DNA from: Diabrotica undecimpunctata
Lineage: Eukaryota > Arthropoda > Insecta > Coleoptera > Chrysomelidae
DNA length: 64,000 bases
Assembly (NCBI RefSeq): GCF_040954645.1
Contig: NC_092810.1
Span: forward strand, 73,675,660-73,739,659
Direction of reading: 5' to 3'
In this document: positions 10,001 through 21,055 of the stretch, in pieces
Layout of the letters: every line of letters begins with the position of its first letter
Position numbering within the stretch: position 1 is the first letter of the stretch
The notes under the pieces: generated by a model
The model's database searches: none
What the model saw: only the letters and a program-made list of their open reading frames with translations
Told to the model about the DNA's origin: nothing
Made by a program: the position numbers and the translations under genes

Positions 10001-12434
10001 CGACTGGGTCCATTTCTACCTGCCAGTATCCAGACTTTAAATCTAAAGTAGAAAACAATTTACTTCCAGCCAATGTGTCCAATGTGTCATCGATCCGAGG
10101 CAGAGGATAACTATCTTTCTTGGTAACGTTGTTCAGCAAACGGTAATCCACACAGAACCTCGTCGTTCCGTCTTTCTTCTTAACCAGGACCACCGGAGAG
10201 ACCCATGGACTCGTAGAAGGTTCTATCACCCCGTCTTTCTTCATTTCCTGAACAATCGTTTCAGCTTCCGCTCTCTTCGCCTGTGGTAATCGTCGAGCTG
10301 TTTGACGAATTGGCTTAGCATTACCAGTATCAATTTTATGCTTAACAACGGTAGTTCTTCCCGTCTTTCCTCCTTTCGGTACGAAAATATCACGATACTG
10401 CCGAAGAAATTCCCTTAATTTCCTTTTCTCCATCTGATTTAGAGACTGTCCTGCAACTGCAACCATTTGGTCGAATTTGTCGTTGGAATTATCAGATGTT
10501 GTCGCCTGACGAATTATGGATGTCACAGGTACACAAGTTCCTACTTTTGTCTCTTTCTTTAGGGTCACTGGGTAGTCGTTGACATTGATAAGTCTCACAG
10601 GAATTTCTTTAGCCGAAGTCACCAATTCCTTTCCAATTATGATTCCACGGCCAACCTCATCGTCGTGGTTCCAAGGCTCCATCATAACAGGTCTCCCTTC
10701 GTCTACAATTCCCTGTAGTCGCGCTACTATGATCGTTTCGCTTCTCGCAGGCACGACTGTATCTTCTGTAATGGCTGCTTGCACAGTGTTGTCATTATGT
10801 GGATGGAGAAATACCTCCTCGTTGCCAACTTTGATTACCTTATTCTTAAAATCCAATTGGAATCCATGCATATTCATTACGTCCATTCCTAATATAACAT
10901 CCTCTTCGATGTCAGCAACTATAACAGTATGGACAAACTTTTCTGCCCCAATTCCCAATTGTACCTGGATTTCTCCATGAATGTTGGCATTTTCACCTGT
11001 AGCGGTCCGAAGTCGTAACCTCGTTGGTAACAGTTTCTTTCGGCTGTTTATAACTGTTGGACGTATAATGGTTCTGGTCGCTCCGGTATCCACCAACAAC
11101 GTATGTCTTTTACCATTTATTTCTCCATCTACATATACACTATCTTCACGACACTTCAAAGAAGCTATTAGTATAAGAGGGTCTTTGGAAAAGTTCCGGG
11201 TCGAAGCTGCTCCCCTAAAGCCAACTCGTTCTGGTTTTCCTGATGGTGAGTTTCTTGATTTTATGGTCTTCGTTTTCTTGCATGTAATAATTTTCATCAT
11301 ATTAACGAGCTGGTCAAGTTTATCTTCATCTCCTTCCTCTTTTACAGTCCTAACTTTACTGTATCCTCCAGAGGCCTGCGTAGCTGACTCGTATTCGAGG
11401 GCGGCGGATAAGACATCAACCAGCGTCTTGTGACGAGCTAATCGCAGTGTTCTCTGCATTTCATGATCACGAAGACCATCAATAAACGTTTGAACGGCCA
11501 ATTTTTCCATCATGTCTTCGGGAGCTGTTGGATAAGCATATCGTACTAATCTGGCAATATCTACCTCATATTCTTGAAGAGCCTCATCTTTCTTCTGTCT
11601 ACGATTTTTAAGCTGTGACTGATATACATGCTCCAAATGTTCGTGGCCATATCGCATATTTAACCTCTTCTTCAGTTGTTCGAAATCATCGGTCTCCTCT
11701 ACGGCTATGGTCTGAAGCACATCTAAGGCATCTCCTCGAAGAGCGATAGTCAGGTTTACAGCCTTTTCTTTTTCAGACCATCCATTCGCTCTTGCGGCTG
11801 ATTCGAACTGTTTCATGTAGTTGTTCCATGATGATTTTCCGTCGAAAGTTGGGACTTTAACATGAATAGAACCTCCACTTCCTTCAAATTTCGGCCGTGT
11901 CTCCAACTTACATTTCGTCTCGTCTTCTTTTATCTCCACTGTAATTGGATTGTTTCCTCTCTCTGCTGTCCCTGTTTCCTCCATCTTCCTTTCCATCTCT
12001 TTAATCTTTTCTTCGAAGGCCGACATATCGGCAGCAACTTGGTTTTTTAGCGAAGACATTCTATCGTCGAGGGCAGACATCTCAGAAGTTACTTTAGAGA
12101 TGTTAGCAGAAACTTTACTTTCCAGAGACGAAATCTCGTTAGAAACTTTGTTTTCTAATGATGCGATGTCACCAGAAACTTTCGAAATATCGCCAGAAAC
12201 TTTGTTCTCCAATGATGCGATGTCGCCGGAAACTTTGGCTACATCAGAGGAAACTTTCGAAATCGACGAGAGGACAGCATCTTCAAATATATAGGTCTCT
12301 GGATCTAGTCCTTCTTCTAGCAAAGCGTTCTTTAGTCGTTGGACTAACTCAGCCTTTTTTCCGGTAGAAGCTAATTCTCTGTCTTCAAGATGTCTTCTTA
12401 AATTAGTCACTGTCAGCTCATAAATCGTAGCCAT
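7002..12434 (-). CDS. Gag-Pol polyprotein with SAP, macrodomain and CCCH extensions
   Basis: A single intact frame of about 1810 codons. I place the start at the ATG at 12434, preceded in frame only by GTG-AAA. In order: SAP-type DNA-binding helix-extended-loop-helix (about residues 5-40); a coiled coil of repeated KVSGDIASLEN-like units (about 60-165); a retroviral Gag core (about 190-345) without a CCHC knuckle; aspartic protease with LLVDTGA (about 450); RT with YLDD (about 861); RNase H with LDTDAS (about 1008); integrase with an HHCC zinc domain, D, D and E near 1312, 1370 and 1408, and a GPY motif. After about residue 1640 comes a stretch resembling the TARG1/OARD1 macrodomain (LVTK, QPTY, FRRKFG blocks), then a CCCH finger (C-x7-C-x5-C-x3-H). 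A single frame means no frameshift between gag and pol. The extension's function is inferred only. Confidence 0.95.
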   Translation of the reverse strand: MATIYELTVTNLRRHLEDRELASTGKKAELVQRLKNALLEEGLDPETYIFEDAVLSSISKVSSDVAKVSGDIASLENKVSGDISKVSGDIASLENKVSNEISSLESKVSANISKVTSEMSALDDRMSSLKNQVAADMSAFEEKIKEMERKMEETGTAERGNNPITVEIKEDETKCKLETRPKFEGSGGSIHVKVPTFDGKSSWNNYMKQFESAARANGWSEKEKAVNLTIALRGDALDVLQTIAVEETDDFEQLKKRLNMRYGHEHLEHVYQSQLKNRRQKKDEALQEYEVDIARLVRYAYPTAPEDMMEKLAVQTFIDGLRDHEMQRTLRLARHKTLVDVLSAALEYESATQASGGYSKVRTVKEEGDEDKLDQLVNMMKIITCKKTKTIKSRNSPSGKPERVGFRGAASTRNFSKDPLILIASLKCREDSVYVDGEINGKRHTLLVDTGATRTIIRPTVINSRKKLLPTRLRLRTATGENANIHGEIQVQLGIGAEKFVHTVIVADIEEDVILGMDVMNMHGFQLDFKNKVIKVGNEEVFLHPHNDNTVQAAITEDTVVPARSETIIVARLQGIVDEGRPVMMEPWNHDDEVGRGIIIGKELVTSAKEIPVRLINVNDYPVTLKKETKVGTCVPVTSIIRQATTSDNSNDKFDQMVAVAGQSLNQMEKRKLREFLRQYRDIFVPKGGKTGRTTVVKHKIDTGNAKPIRQTARRLPQAKRAEAETIVQEMKKDGVIEPSTSPWVSPVVLVKKKDGTTRFCVDYRLLNNVTKKDSYPLPRIDDTLDTLAGSKLFSTLDLKSGYWQVEMDPVDKEKTAFTTGSGLWQFNVMPFGLCNAPATFERLMENVLRGLSWKTCLVYLDDIIVLGETFEDHLRNLENVFNRLKAAQLMLNPKKCQLFQGKVNYLGHIVSKEGVAVDKGKIDSIKEWPKPTDKHQVRSFLGLCTYYRRFIKKFADIAKPLTRLTEEAREYRWDIDCQNAFETLKKHLITAPILGYPLPEGEFILDTDASNVGIGGVLSQIQGGQERVLGYFSKVLSKPERNYCVTRRELLAVVKSVEHFYQYLYGRKFLIRTDHAALKWLMQFKNPEGQIARWIERLQEYDFKIEHRAGVSHRNADSLSRRPCSAECSHCNKTESKEAAVLRTTIVNDDWTPTKVREEQERDPVIQKIRKWKEENRRPPWQEISNLCSVVKTYWAQWDSFIIEDGLLKRVLENDDGSEKRRQLVIPKSRIAEVLRQLHDSPSGGHFGVRKTLQRIRERFYWMNSSDDVKDWCKKCTICATSNGPYRKRRAPMRQYNVGSPFERIALDIAGPFPESENGGKYMLVVMDYFSKWVEIYALPDQKAATVADKLIQEYISRFGVPLEIHSDQGRNFESDLFQGICDRLGMKKTRTTAYHPQSDGMVERMNRTVGKYLTKMVSDHQRDWDQYLPFFTMAYRSAVNESTGQTPAKVLFGREMRLPCDLEFGCRPGEDVAGEDYVIELRRRMDDVHELVRSHLQIASDRMKKRYDTQAEKGCFKKNDKVWLYNPKKRKGCSPKLQQFWEGPYLIMEKINDVIYRISKIPKGKPMIVHHNRLASFEGDHDVDEEVEVNQVHDVSDLTFEEFMGAYGGTGKARHGVTTEEKQDLLALPDDYSLALTIPASIKDAPGLASVFRRKFGRVAELQCQVPAPGKTLKLQDASRYLFYLVTKDTARDQPTYRDVWEALLQLREHVLESDVQKLAMPKLECRQLDWRVIRNMVEEIFKDTEVQVLVCCNPHSYWCGEKTVPCHFYTTGSCKRGSSCRYQHTVPVPVPTRFQEEPSFKRGAMLR
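7013..7028 (-). other. Polypurine tract inside the coding frame
   Basis: On the minus strand the sequence AAGAGGGGGGCAA directly precedes the 3' LTR. It is the plus-strand primer site expected at this place. It also codes for the last residues of Gag-Pol (K-R-G-A), so the element has no 3' untranslated spacer. Confidence 0.85.
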
Positions 12435-12490
12435 TTTCACAATTTATTTTATATTCACTTGTAATTTATTTTCGCAATTTATCTAAGTAT

Positions 12491-12508
12491 TCCACTGTTC
12501 TGACACCA
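12491..12508 (-). other. Primer-binding site
   Basis: The minus strand reads TGGTGTCAGAACAGTGGA two bases inside the 5' LTR, so it is complementary to a tRNA 3' end finishing in CCA. The first nine bases fit a tRNA-Leu acceptor as I recall it from insects; the tRNA identity is tentative. Confidence 0.7.
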
Positions 12509-12510
12509 TT

Positions 12511-12855
12511 TGTTGTGAATTTATTAAAAGGTTCAATATTTATAACACTTACGGATTTAATTTATTTCTTTATTTATATTAACTTATCTGACAATAATTT
12601 ATTATATCCGTACGTACAAAATTCGCGAGCGCGTGTCTTGAGTATTAACTGCCCTCCATATAAAAATGTTGTATTTATATACGAAATCCTGATATACTAG
12701 AACAGCATCGAAAGATCGCTTTGTCTTGCATCGAAAAATCGAGAAATATCTAGTTGGAGAATTCACCATAATTTGAATCTAGACTTCCACCGAAATTTCT
12801 ACAATAAAACAGAATAATTAGTCATAAAAGTTAGGCCAGTATATTTATCGTAACA
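12511..12855 (-). repeat. Gypsy 5' LTR
   Basis: The second copy of the 345-bp LTR, upstream of Gag-Pol on the minus strand. It presumably carries the promoter. Only a 76-bp leader separates it from the ATG. Confidence 0.96.
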
Positions 12856-14255
12856 ATATATAGGGTTTTTATCGCGGTTCTCAAAGAATTAGCTTGTAAG
12901 TACTTTTTTAAATTATCTTTATTATAACTATTATGAAACACACATATATATCTAACCTAGCCAATGTAAATTTAAAATAAACTATCTTTAAATTGATATT
13001 CTTATGAAACTAATTAAATTCTATAGACAATGTAAAATTTAAACAAACTATCTTCAAAATTGAAATTGTTATGACACTAACTAAATTATATTAACAAAAT
13101 TTTGTACCTTTCTTTCACTGAATGCCTAAATGAACTGTTTTCCACTATATAGATTCTAATCATCACTGAATGTCTTCGTACTTCGGTTATCCTTGTTTTT
13201 GTGAAATTACTTTTTCCAATTATCAGCTTCTACCAATTTAAGATATAGTTTTCTTCACCAGCATTTATATACCACCAAGCAAACCAGCAAACACCATTTA
13301 TATTTATTCTTCTTTTCAATATACCAATATCCAATTATTATAAGTTGATTTATACTAATCTCCAATCATAATATAATTTTAATTCCTTCCAATGTCCATC
13401 CAATATTCTTCTAATATACTTTTATAATCTTCAATAATTATTTGTGTATAATTATAAATGTGCATTAAATATATGCATAATTTTTAATCTTCATTCAACT
13501 TACTATATTAAACAATTGGACTATTTGTACTTGATTCACTGACTCCAACTAACTTTCATATTTCTTACTAAACTTTTCTGACTGACTTCTTGAAAATTCT
13601 GAACAATTTACTTCACTAACTAAATGTGTCTACTAACTTTTATAATAAACTGGCCTGACTTCTGACTAAAAACTGCCATCTTGAATCCAAATCACGGGTA
13701 TTTATATCTTTTTGGATATTCTAGAATCATCTGGTAAGATATCATGTTCTATTTAGTTCTATTTAATACATGTCTGAATTTTCTGGAACAAACCATTTCG
13801 CAAACATGGCCATCTCCGGTGATCCAGAGAATTCCATTCTTTTCTATTAATAATTTTGTTGACATTTAGGCTTTTCAGATCAGAATAAACATTTAAATCA
13901 TTAAATATATATAAATTACACATTTTAAACTAACATTATTATTATAACCCTACTTTATATTCGTAAATATTCTTAAACGTCACTTCAGAGTATGTATATC
14001 TGTCTATCACTCACTGTATAGTTGGTTGCCTATGCACATGGCTCACTTAAATATATTTACAACATTAAAATACAACTTTTTACAATTATTATATGCTAAT
14101 TTATTAAAAATGCCCTCACATAAATATATTTTTATTAAATTCTCTAGTATTTAACTTCTTAAAATAACCAAATACTTGTTATATCTAAAATTATCTAGTA
14201 TATAACTTATAAATTAATTTTTTAAACAATATCTTTCTTTCTCCTATATCATATC
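12856..14255. other. AT-rich spacer with a diverged tandem duplication
   Basis: No coding similarity. At about 12950-13090 two near-identical stretches of about 85 bp follow each other (AATGTAAA, AAACTATCTT and AACTAATTAAATT recur in the same order). Confidence 0.5.
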
Positions 14256-14767
<512 letters not shown>

Positions 14768-14809
14768 GCTCCCCGTATTAGTAAAAAGTCAATGCCATTG
14801 CTTTGACTT

Positions 14810-16600
14810 TTACAGAGTAATTGGTGTTTCTGCTTCGCTTTCCTGTTGGACATTGGGTCTTCTTCTGAAGGAGGTTAAGCTTTGAAGTTTCTGTCTAATG
14901 GAATTTCTGCGTGGTAGTGAAGTTGGAGGCTGATCCTGGGACAAGGAGATTGCAATTTTTGGGAATATTTGGGTTCGGTATTTGCAGAAAAAGTATAAGG
15001 TAACTAGGATAATAATCAGGGATAAAGTTGATATAGTGAATAAAGGTAGGTGTTCCTCAATGAATGAGTGGCTCATAATATGGTCCAGTTCTTCTGAATA
15101 TTGGTCCAATTTGTGTTGTGCAATATTTAAGTCATCTACGTTAATCTTACTGAGTTTCAGTGGTTTCAATTTTGATAGGTGACTCTTTGTCTCAAAATGG
15201 TCACAGCATCTGTAGGGTACGTTAACTGGGTGACTTCTATACGTGATATTTGTATATTTCTCAATTTGGTCTCTAGCTTGAATTATGGCACTGCCGATGA
15301 ATGCAATATATTCGGGAATTAATCTTAAGATTAAATTTGTTTTGATTATTTGTGTAGTGACGTCTTTTCTTGCACATTTGATTGTTACTGGTAATGGATC
15401 GGAAATGGTTAGTAACCATAAATTTCGGTCAATTTCTTGTACATTGTAACCTTGTGCCAAGAGTATGGACGAGGTTTTTGTTAAGTTGCTGAGAGGTTTC
15501 AAAAGCTGGGCTTCACATATAGCATATGTGTCTATGGAATACGGAAGAATGTCTGTACACATTCTTTAGTTTTGACTAATTTGTTTGCATTTTTCGGTGT
15601 CCATGGGTAAGACATATGAAATTGAATCATCATCTCGCGCTATGTATTTATGAACAGTTGAAAGTATATGATGAAAACCAGTTTGAATATCTAATATTGG
15701 TATTGAATATAATTGATACAAGGTGAATATTTCGGGATCAACTAACGGAATTTCGAGAACGAAAACAATTTTTGAATCAAGCTGATAAGCTTGTAGTTTT
15801 ATTATGTCAATATACTGAGCTATATTTGACATATAAGTGGTTAGAGGCAATACGTTATTTTGTAATGACTGTGAGATTTCTTTTAATGCATCCATGGGTG
15901 AAATAATAGAACTATGTAGAATTTGCAGGCGAGAGAATGTGATAGATTTAGTATATCATTTAAATGATTTTCTAAAAATATGTAGCTTTCCATTAAGGAT
16001 TTAGTATTTGTAATTGTGCTTGGTAAAAGGAGATGTCACTAGTAATGTCCAGAAGTGTAGTCTCGATATTTTTTAAGTCTTTGTTAAAAGTTTCTTCGTC
16101 TATTTGCAATTTTTGAATTGTAGTGTTGAAAATTCTTATAACTGAAGTGGTAACAGATATTTGATTTTTTAAGAGATTTTCAATTTGAGTTTCATCGGAA
16201 TTTATCTTATTTATACATTTAGCAAAGTATTCGCCGTCAGAGGCGTTTAAATTTCCTTCCAGGTTGTTCCAATACCATTTACTAAACCGCGTTTTAGGCC
16301 TTTATTATAAGGTACTGTGTCAGAGGTTATTTCTTTATATTTTAAGTTAACGGAGCTGGAAATTTATTCTAGCAGACTAACATGTTTCTGTACTTCGGCT
16401 TGAAAGGCAAGTTTTCTCGGTGTATCCACTTTAATAAATTTTTCTAATAGGTTTTCCAAAATTCTGTCATTGTTGGATATTTTAGTTTTGATATGAAATA
16501 ATTCTTTGTAAATAAGGAAAGTCCATTTGTCGTTAGATATTCGTATAGTTCCTTTTTCATGAAAAAATATTACAATTGTGTGATTAATGGGAGTGAAGAG
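14810..16600 (-). pseudogene. Broken env-like gene (F-type fusion glycoprotein family)
   Basis: Located between integrase and the 3' LTR, as env is in errantiviruses. Seen in pieces: a short N-terminal region near 16560-16320; a cleavage/fusion-like block with KRGL near 16275 followed by a frame change; a heptad-rich stretch near 16000-16200; frames at 15566-15895 and 14810-15562. The last contains a strong hydrophobic membrane segment (about residues 173-192 of that frame) and a basic cytoplasmic tail. In the family the product is a membrane fusion glycoprotein. Frameshifts and stops separate all the parts, so no full-length product can be made from this copy. Confidence 0.75.
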
Positions 16601-16650
16601 AATTTGGGATTGGATGATAGAAAGGAGCCCATAGAATATGTAAAGGAAAA

Positions 16651-17715
16651 TTATTCAAAATAAGGTTTCAGTCTGTCAAAATTTACTTTAGGGGTTTGGT
16701 TAGTTTTGGGGTTAAGGATAATTGCGGAATTTGTAAAAACTTCTTGAATTTCGAAAGGTCCATTAAAAAGATTATCCGATTTTGATTTAATTTGGGATTC
16801 TTTTACGTGAACTTTGTCACCAATTTTAAAATCAGGTCTTCGTTCTGAAATATTCTCGTCAAATCTTATTTTCGCCTTTTCTTTCTATCTTTCTGTTTTT
16901 GCTCTGGCTACTTTGTAAAAATATTCCATGCGATTATTCAGGTCTCGAATATATTAACTCATTAGTGTTTTTTGATTGTATAGAGTTTGTGGTGGTCGGC
17001 CTGCAGTGTGCCCAAATATAAGTTCATATGGTGTAAAACCGTGGGTCTTATTTTTTGTGTTGTTATAGCATATTATTGCATAAGGAAGTATAGTGAAGGG
17101 ATGATCGTTTGGGTTCTCGGCTTGATTTGCTCTAATCATTTCTGAGAGTGTGGCATGAAATCTTTCTACAGATCCATTAGATTGTGGATGGCTAACACTA
17201 GAAAATGTTAGTTTGATGTCGTATAATTCGCATAGATCTTTGATTAAAGCATTCTCGAATTCTTGACCGCAGTCACAATGAATTCTTAGTGGTGTTTCAT
17301 AGTGTTGAAAGAAGAGTAGGAGTGTCTTGACTACTGTTACTGCCTTTTTGTCTTCCAAAGGATAGGCTTGCGTGAATTTTGTCAATTCGTCACGAATAGT
17401 TAAAGCGTAGTTCCTAGTAGCGTATTCGAATATATCCATATTTATTCTTTCGAATGGTGTTTTTGGAGTTTCTGTTATGACTAGTGGTCCACTTAAGTTT
17501 TTCCTGCAAATCTTAAATTTTTGGCAAATTTCACATGCTTTTACAAATTTCTCTACATCTTTTGTTAAATTCTTCCAATTGTATTTCTGCTTTATTCTTC
17601 TGACAGTTTCGTTTATTCCTCGATGTAAATTGTTTTTACCACGATGGTAATGATCTAAAATTTGAGAGATTTCGTCTTCGCTGGCTGTTTTAATTATATT
17701 TTGACAGATTCTCAA
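16651..17715 (-). pseudogene. Integrase part of pol (errantivirus-like)
   Basis: The 254-codon open part (17715-16954) shows the HHCC zinc domain (HYHRG...H, CEICQKF) and the catalytic core with NMDIFE, HCDCGQEFEN and SVERFH, giving the DDE triad. After a stop at 16954 the same frame continues with one more stop through FKIGDKVHV and NGPFEIQEV (GPF/Y domain) to the natural pol end at 16651. It is a degraded integrase with two in-frame stops in its C-terminal third. Confidence 0.85.
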
Positions 17716-18239
17716 TTTTAATTCTTTGTTAGTAAAAATATAAGAAAATATCTCTAGGATAGGTAGTTAGAGATTATTTTCGACACAATATATTTTTGAT
17801 TCATCGAATTGATCTTTATTTGCAATAAGTACGAAACAATCGTGATATTGTTCGTTCGGGATCAAACGGTAATGGTATAATAAAATATTTTCGATCTTTT
17901 ACAGTTTTGCTGTATACAATATTAATATATCATTTATATATGTCATTCATTATTTTCTCATGGAGCTCGTCAAGTTTATTTTGCCAAAAAAATGTAACAA
18001 CATTTTTGTTGGATTTGTCTAATAAGTCCGTATTCGATGTTTCAATTTTAGAATAATCGATTATTGACTTCTATACAGTTCGATAAACTTGTCAAGTTCT
18101 TCGGATATTTTTTCTATATTTTCTTTATCGTCGTTTTCGTTTTCTTGATTTTCCGTGTCATCTTCATTCGATGCATGTAATGAGATTTTTGATTGAAAGT
18201 TTGCATAATCTTTGAAATGGTTAATCTTTATTCTTGAGA

Positions 18240-18680
18240 GGGCATCTGCATTTCTGTTTATTTTTCCTGCACGATGTTCTATTTTATAATAATTGTATTC
18301 TTCGAGTTTAAGCGCCGTCGCGCTAATTGGCTTTCAGGATCTTTTATCGAGAAAAGCCATGTAAGGGGTCGATGATCGGTAATAAGGGTGAATTTTCGGC
18401 CAAAAAGATATGGTCTAAAATGTTTGGCTGCCCATACGATAGCTAATAGTTCTCTCTCTATAGTCGAATATTTTGTTTCGGCACCGCATAATGTTCTGGA
18501 GGTATAAGCTATGGGTAAATCTTCACCAATAGGGCCTTGCGATAGGCTCCAATCGCGAATGCACCAGCGTCAGTTGTTAGTAAAAATGGTTCCTCAAAAT
18601 TGGGATATATAAGTATTGGATCTAATGTTAAAATATTTTTGAGTTCGTTAAAGGCTTCTTATGCAATCAGAATTAAAAAT
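18240..18680 (-). pseudogene. RNase H part of pol (broken)
   Basis: Minus-strand pieces read LLTTDAGAFAIGA, then after a frame change ERELLAIVWA and LITDHRPLTWL, the three conserved blocks of Ty3/gypsy RNase H. At least one frameshift lies near 18540. Confidence 0.8.
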
Positions 18681-18857
18681 AAAAAGTACGTCTTTCTGAA
18701 GTAGTTTCGTAAGTGGTTTAGAAATTTTGGCAAAATTTGGAATAAATCTTCTGTAGTAACCGACTAAGCCTAAGAATGATTTTATTTCTTTAATGTTCTT
18801 TGGTTCCGGGAAGTTTTTGATGCAAGATATCTTAACTAGATTTGTTTTTACACCATT

Positions 18858-19763
18858 TTATGTTACAAGGTGGCCCAAATATGCCACTTCTTTTCTTAAA
18901 AATTCGCACTTGTCTGGCTGTATTTTTAAATTTGCTCTTCGTAGCCTTTTAAAAACTTCCGTTAGTCGTGACATGTGATCATGAATAGTGGGTGAGTAGA
19001 TAACTATGTCATCCATATACACTAAGCATCTTTCGTTTTGTATTCCTAAGAGGATGTTGTCTATTACTCTTTGGAAAGTAGATTGAGCATTCATTAGTCC
19101 GAATGGCATGCGGACAAATTCGTAATGTCCATTTTCGACGGAAAAGGCCGTTTTCTGCATGTCTTGTGGCTCGATTTCAATCTGGTGAAATCCAGCCGCT
19201 AAATCTAGTGTTGTGAAGTATTGGCATCTTCCTAGTTGGTCCAATAGTTCTGATATTTGTGGTAGAGGATAACAGTCTTGTACTGTGAGTTCGTTAAGTT
19301 TTCGATAATCAATAATAACTCGCCATTTTTGTTTTCCTGACGCATCAAATTTCTTCCGTACGACCCAGACTGGACTCAACCAGGGCGAGACGCTTTTCTG
19401 GGTTATTTCTTCCTCTAACATTTTATTAATTTACGTCTTTACTTCTTCCTTATGTATTTGAGGATATCTATAGGATTTAGTGAAGATAGGTTTAGCGTTG
19501 TTTGTTTCTATTTTGTGCTTGATTTCGTTTATGAAGGTCAGTTTGTCGCCTTCGACGTAAAATATATCTGCATATTTAGTACATATATCTAGAATTAGTT
19601 CTTGTTCTTCGCAATTTAGATGATCAATTCTTAGTTGTTCTTTAATTATTCGTGTTCTATCTACTACGGGTTCTTCAAAATCATTTCCGTTGTAGGATAG
19701 AATTGTCTCCGAAATTTTGAAAGGTGCGATTGAAATTTCTGAAAATTCGATTGTCCTCGGCAT
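18858..19763 (-). pseudogene. Reverse transcriptase part of pol
   Basis: Two adjacent open pieces. 19763-19431 covers the protease-RT linker and the start of RT; 19421-18858 covers the RT core with SPWLSPVWVV, YPLPQISELLD, LDLAAGFHQIE, MPFGLMNAQSTF and the active site YMDDIVIYS. The catalytic aspartates are present. A stop between 19431 and 19421 separates the two, and the frame is lost again below 18858, so the polymerase is not intact. Confidence 0.88.
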
Positions 19764-20005
19764 AACATTAGCATTTAGGACGGAAGTTAAGACTTTTCCA
19801 TTTTCGTCTACATGAACTAATGCATGAGGTAATCTTACTTTTTCTATTTCTTGAGCTAATAATATGACATCTGTATTTGATAAGTTGCATTTTAGTCTGC
19901 ATATTTGTTCGGTCCGGCTGTCAATGGTAATTCTGTTTTTTCCTTTTTTCGTTTTCTCTCCGGTCTTTCAAGATTTTTGTCTTGATCTCGGTTTATTACG
20001 ATAAT

Positions 20006-20500
20006 TTATTTTTCATTTATAGGGTTTTGGTATTTTAAATTTGGTTGCTGTTTATAATCTGATTTAATTTTTATTTTAGGTTGGTTTTGTCTTGTTTCTG
20101 TAGGGTGTGTTGGTGATTTGTTTTTAGGAGGTGTGTTTGTCTCGTGTCCTACTTTGTGAAAGGTAAGAGTTTTAAAATTTGTATGCAACTGTCGGGATTT
20201 GAGATCTATTACGCATTTATAATGATCTTGAAAGTCTAGGCCTATTATGCCATCGAAATCAATGTCCAAATTGAAAATAAAGACTTTGTGAGGATTATTG
20301 CTAGTGAAGGGAATCAGGACAGATTCTGTTATTAACAATTTTTGATCGGTTATACCTTGAATAGTAATATTTTCAGGAAATTTATTATGATAATTGCGTG
20401 CTGTGTTTTTTTTGAAAACAGTGATTCTAGCACCTGTGTCGATTAAAAGTTTAAAAGTGTTGGTAGCATCGTTAATGTAATATAAATTTTTGGAACTCAT
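20006..20500 (-). pseudogene. Protease region of pol
   Basis: A 164-codon open stretch with FKLLIDTGARITVF (retropepsin active site) and GIIGLDFQ (the second conserved block). Between this region and RT the frame is broken at least once (19770-20000). Confidence 0.82.
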
Positions 20501-20595
20501 TGTATGAAATGGGGTTCAGTAAAAGCGGCATTCAGTATTTAGATGACCAATGCGGCCACAATTTGTACATTTTGTAAATTGAGATGAGGGTCTTC

Positions 20596-21055
20596 TCATT
20601 GGTTGAGAGGGTTTAGGAATAGTTGATCTAGAATGAGATTTTTGTTCTTCAAAATATGACAATTGAAGTTCGCGTCGAATACGATTGCTTGCTTCAATGA
20701 GATCTTTTGGATTACTATAGCCCTAATAGTTTGTCCTAGATGGGGTTCTAAACCGGTTAAAAGTGTGTTTAGGGCCATGGTATCGATTAATTTGGATCGA
20801 GGCGTGCATTTTTGCATTCAGAACTTGTAAGCGGTTAAAGAAAGTTAGAGGAGATTCGTTAGATAATTGTCTTAGTCTTTGTAAGTCTTGTATTAAGGAG
20901 GTCAGATCTCTACTGCCTCCGAAATGTAGATTTAGTAATTGCTTTATTTCTGTATAAGAAAGTGGTTTTCTAGAATTAATAAGCTGTGCAGCTTTACCTT
21001 TGAGTTTATTTTTTACGTGAATCGTTAATAGAACGCGCTGATCGCCTGTGGCCAT
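20596..21055 (-). pseudogene. Gag region (frameshifted)
   Basis: Two overlapping frames (21055-20723 and 20817-20596) together cover the middle of an errantivirus-type Gag (LQDLQRLRQLSNESPLTFF and LLTGLEPHLGQTIRAIV blocks). The overlap at about 20723-20817 marks a frameshift. A Cys/His remnant (CTNCGRIGHL-like) is visible near 20520-20570. The start upstream of 21055 is not certain. Confidence 0.72.

Larger units (their letters stand above)
6668..12855 (-). mobile_element. Full-length Ty3/gypsy LTR retrotransposon
   Basis: A structurally complete 6.19-kb element read on the minus strand. Two 345-bp LTRs with TGTT...AACA ends appear identical by eye. A primer-binding site lies 2 bp inside the 5' LTR and a polypurine tract abuts the 3' LTR. 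Between them is one uninterrupted Gag-Pol frame. The flanks both show ATAT next to the LTR ends, compatible with a 4-bp target duplication but weak evidence in AT-rich DNA. There is no env gene. Identical LTRs and an intact frame point to a recent insertion and a possibly active, autonomous copy. The domain order PR-RT-RNase H-integrase is that of Ty3/gypsy. Confidence 0.95.

Noticed and set aside
10579..11433. Plus-strand frames opposite the gypsy Gag-Pol (also 7560, 8325, 8824, 11862)
   Set aside because: They are antisense shadows of a long, constrained minus-strand frame and have no similarity of their own.
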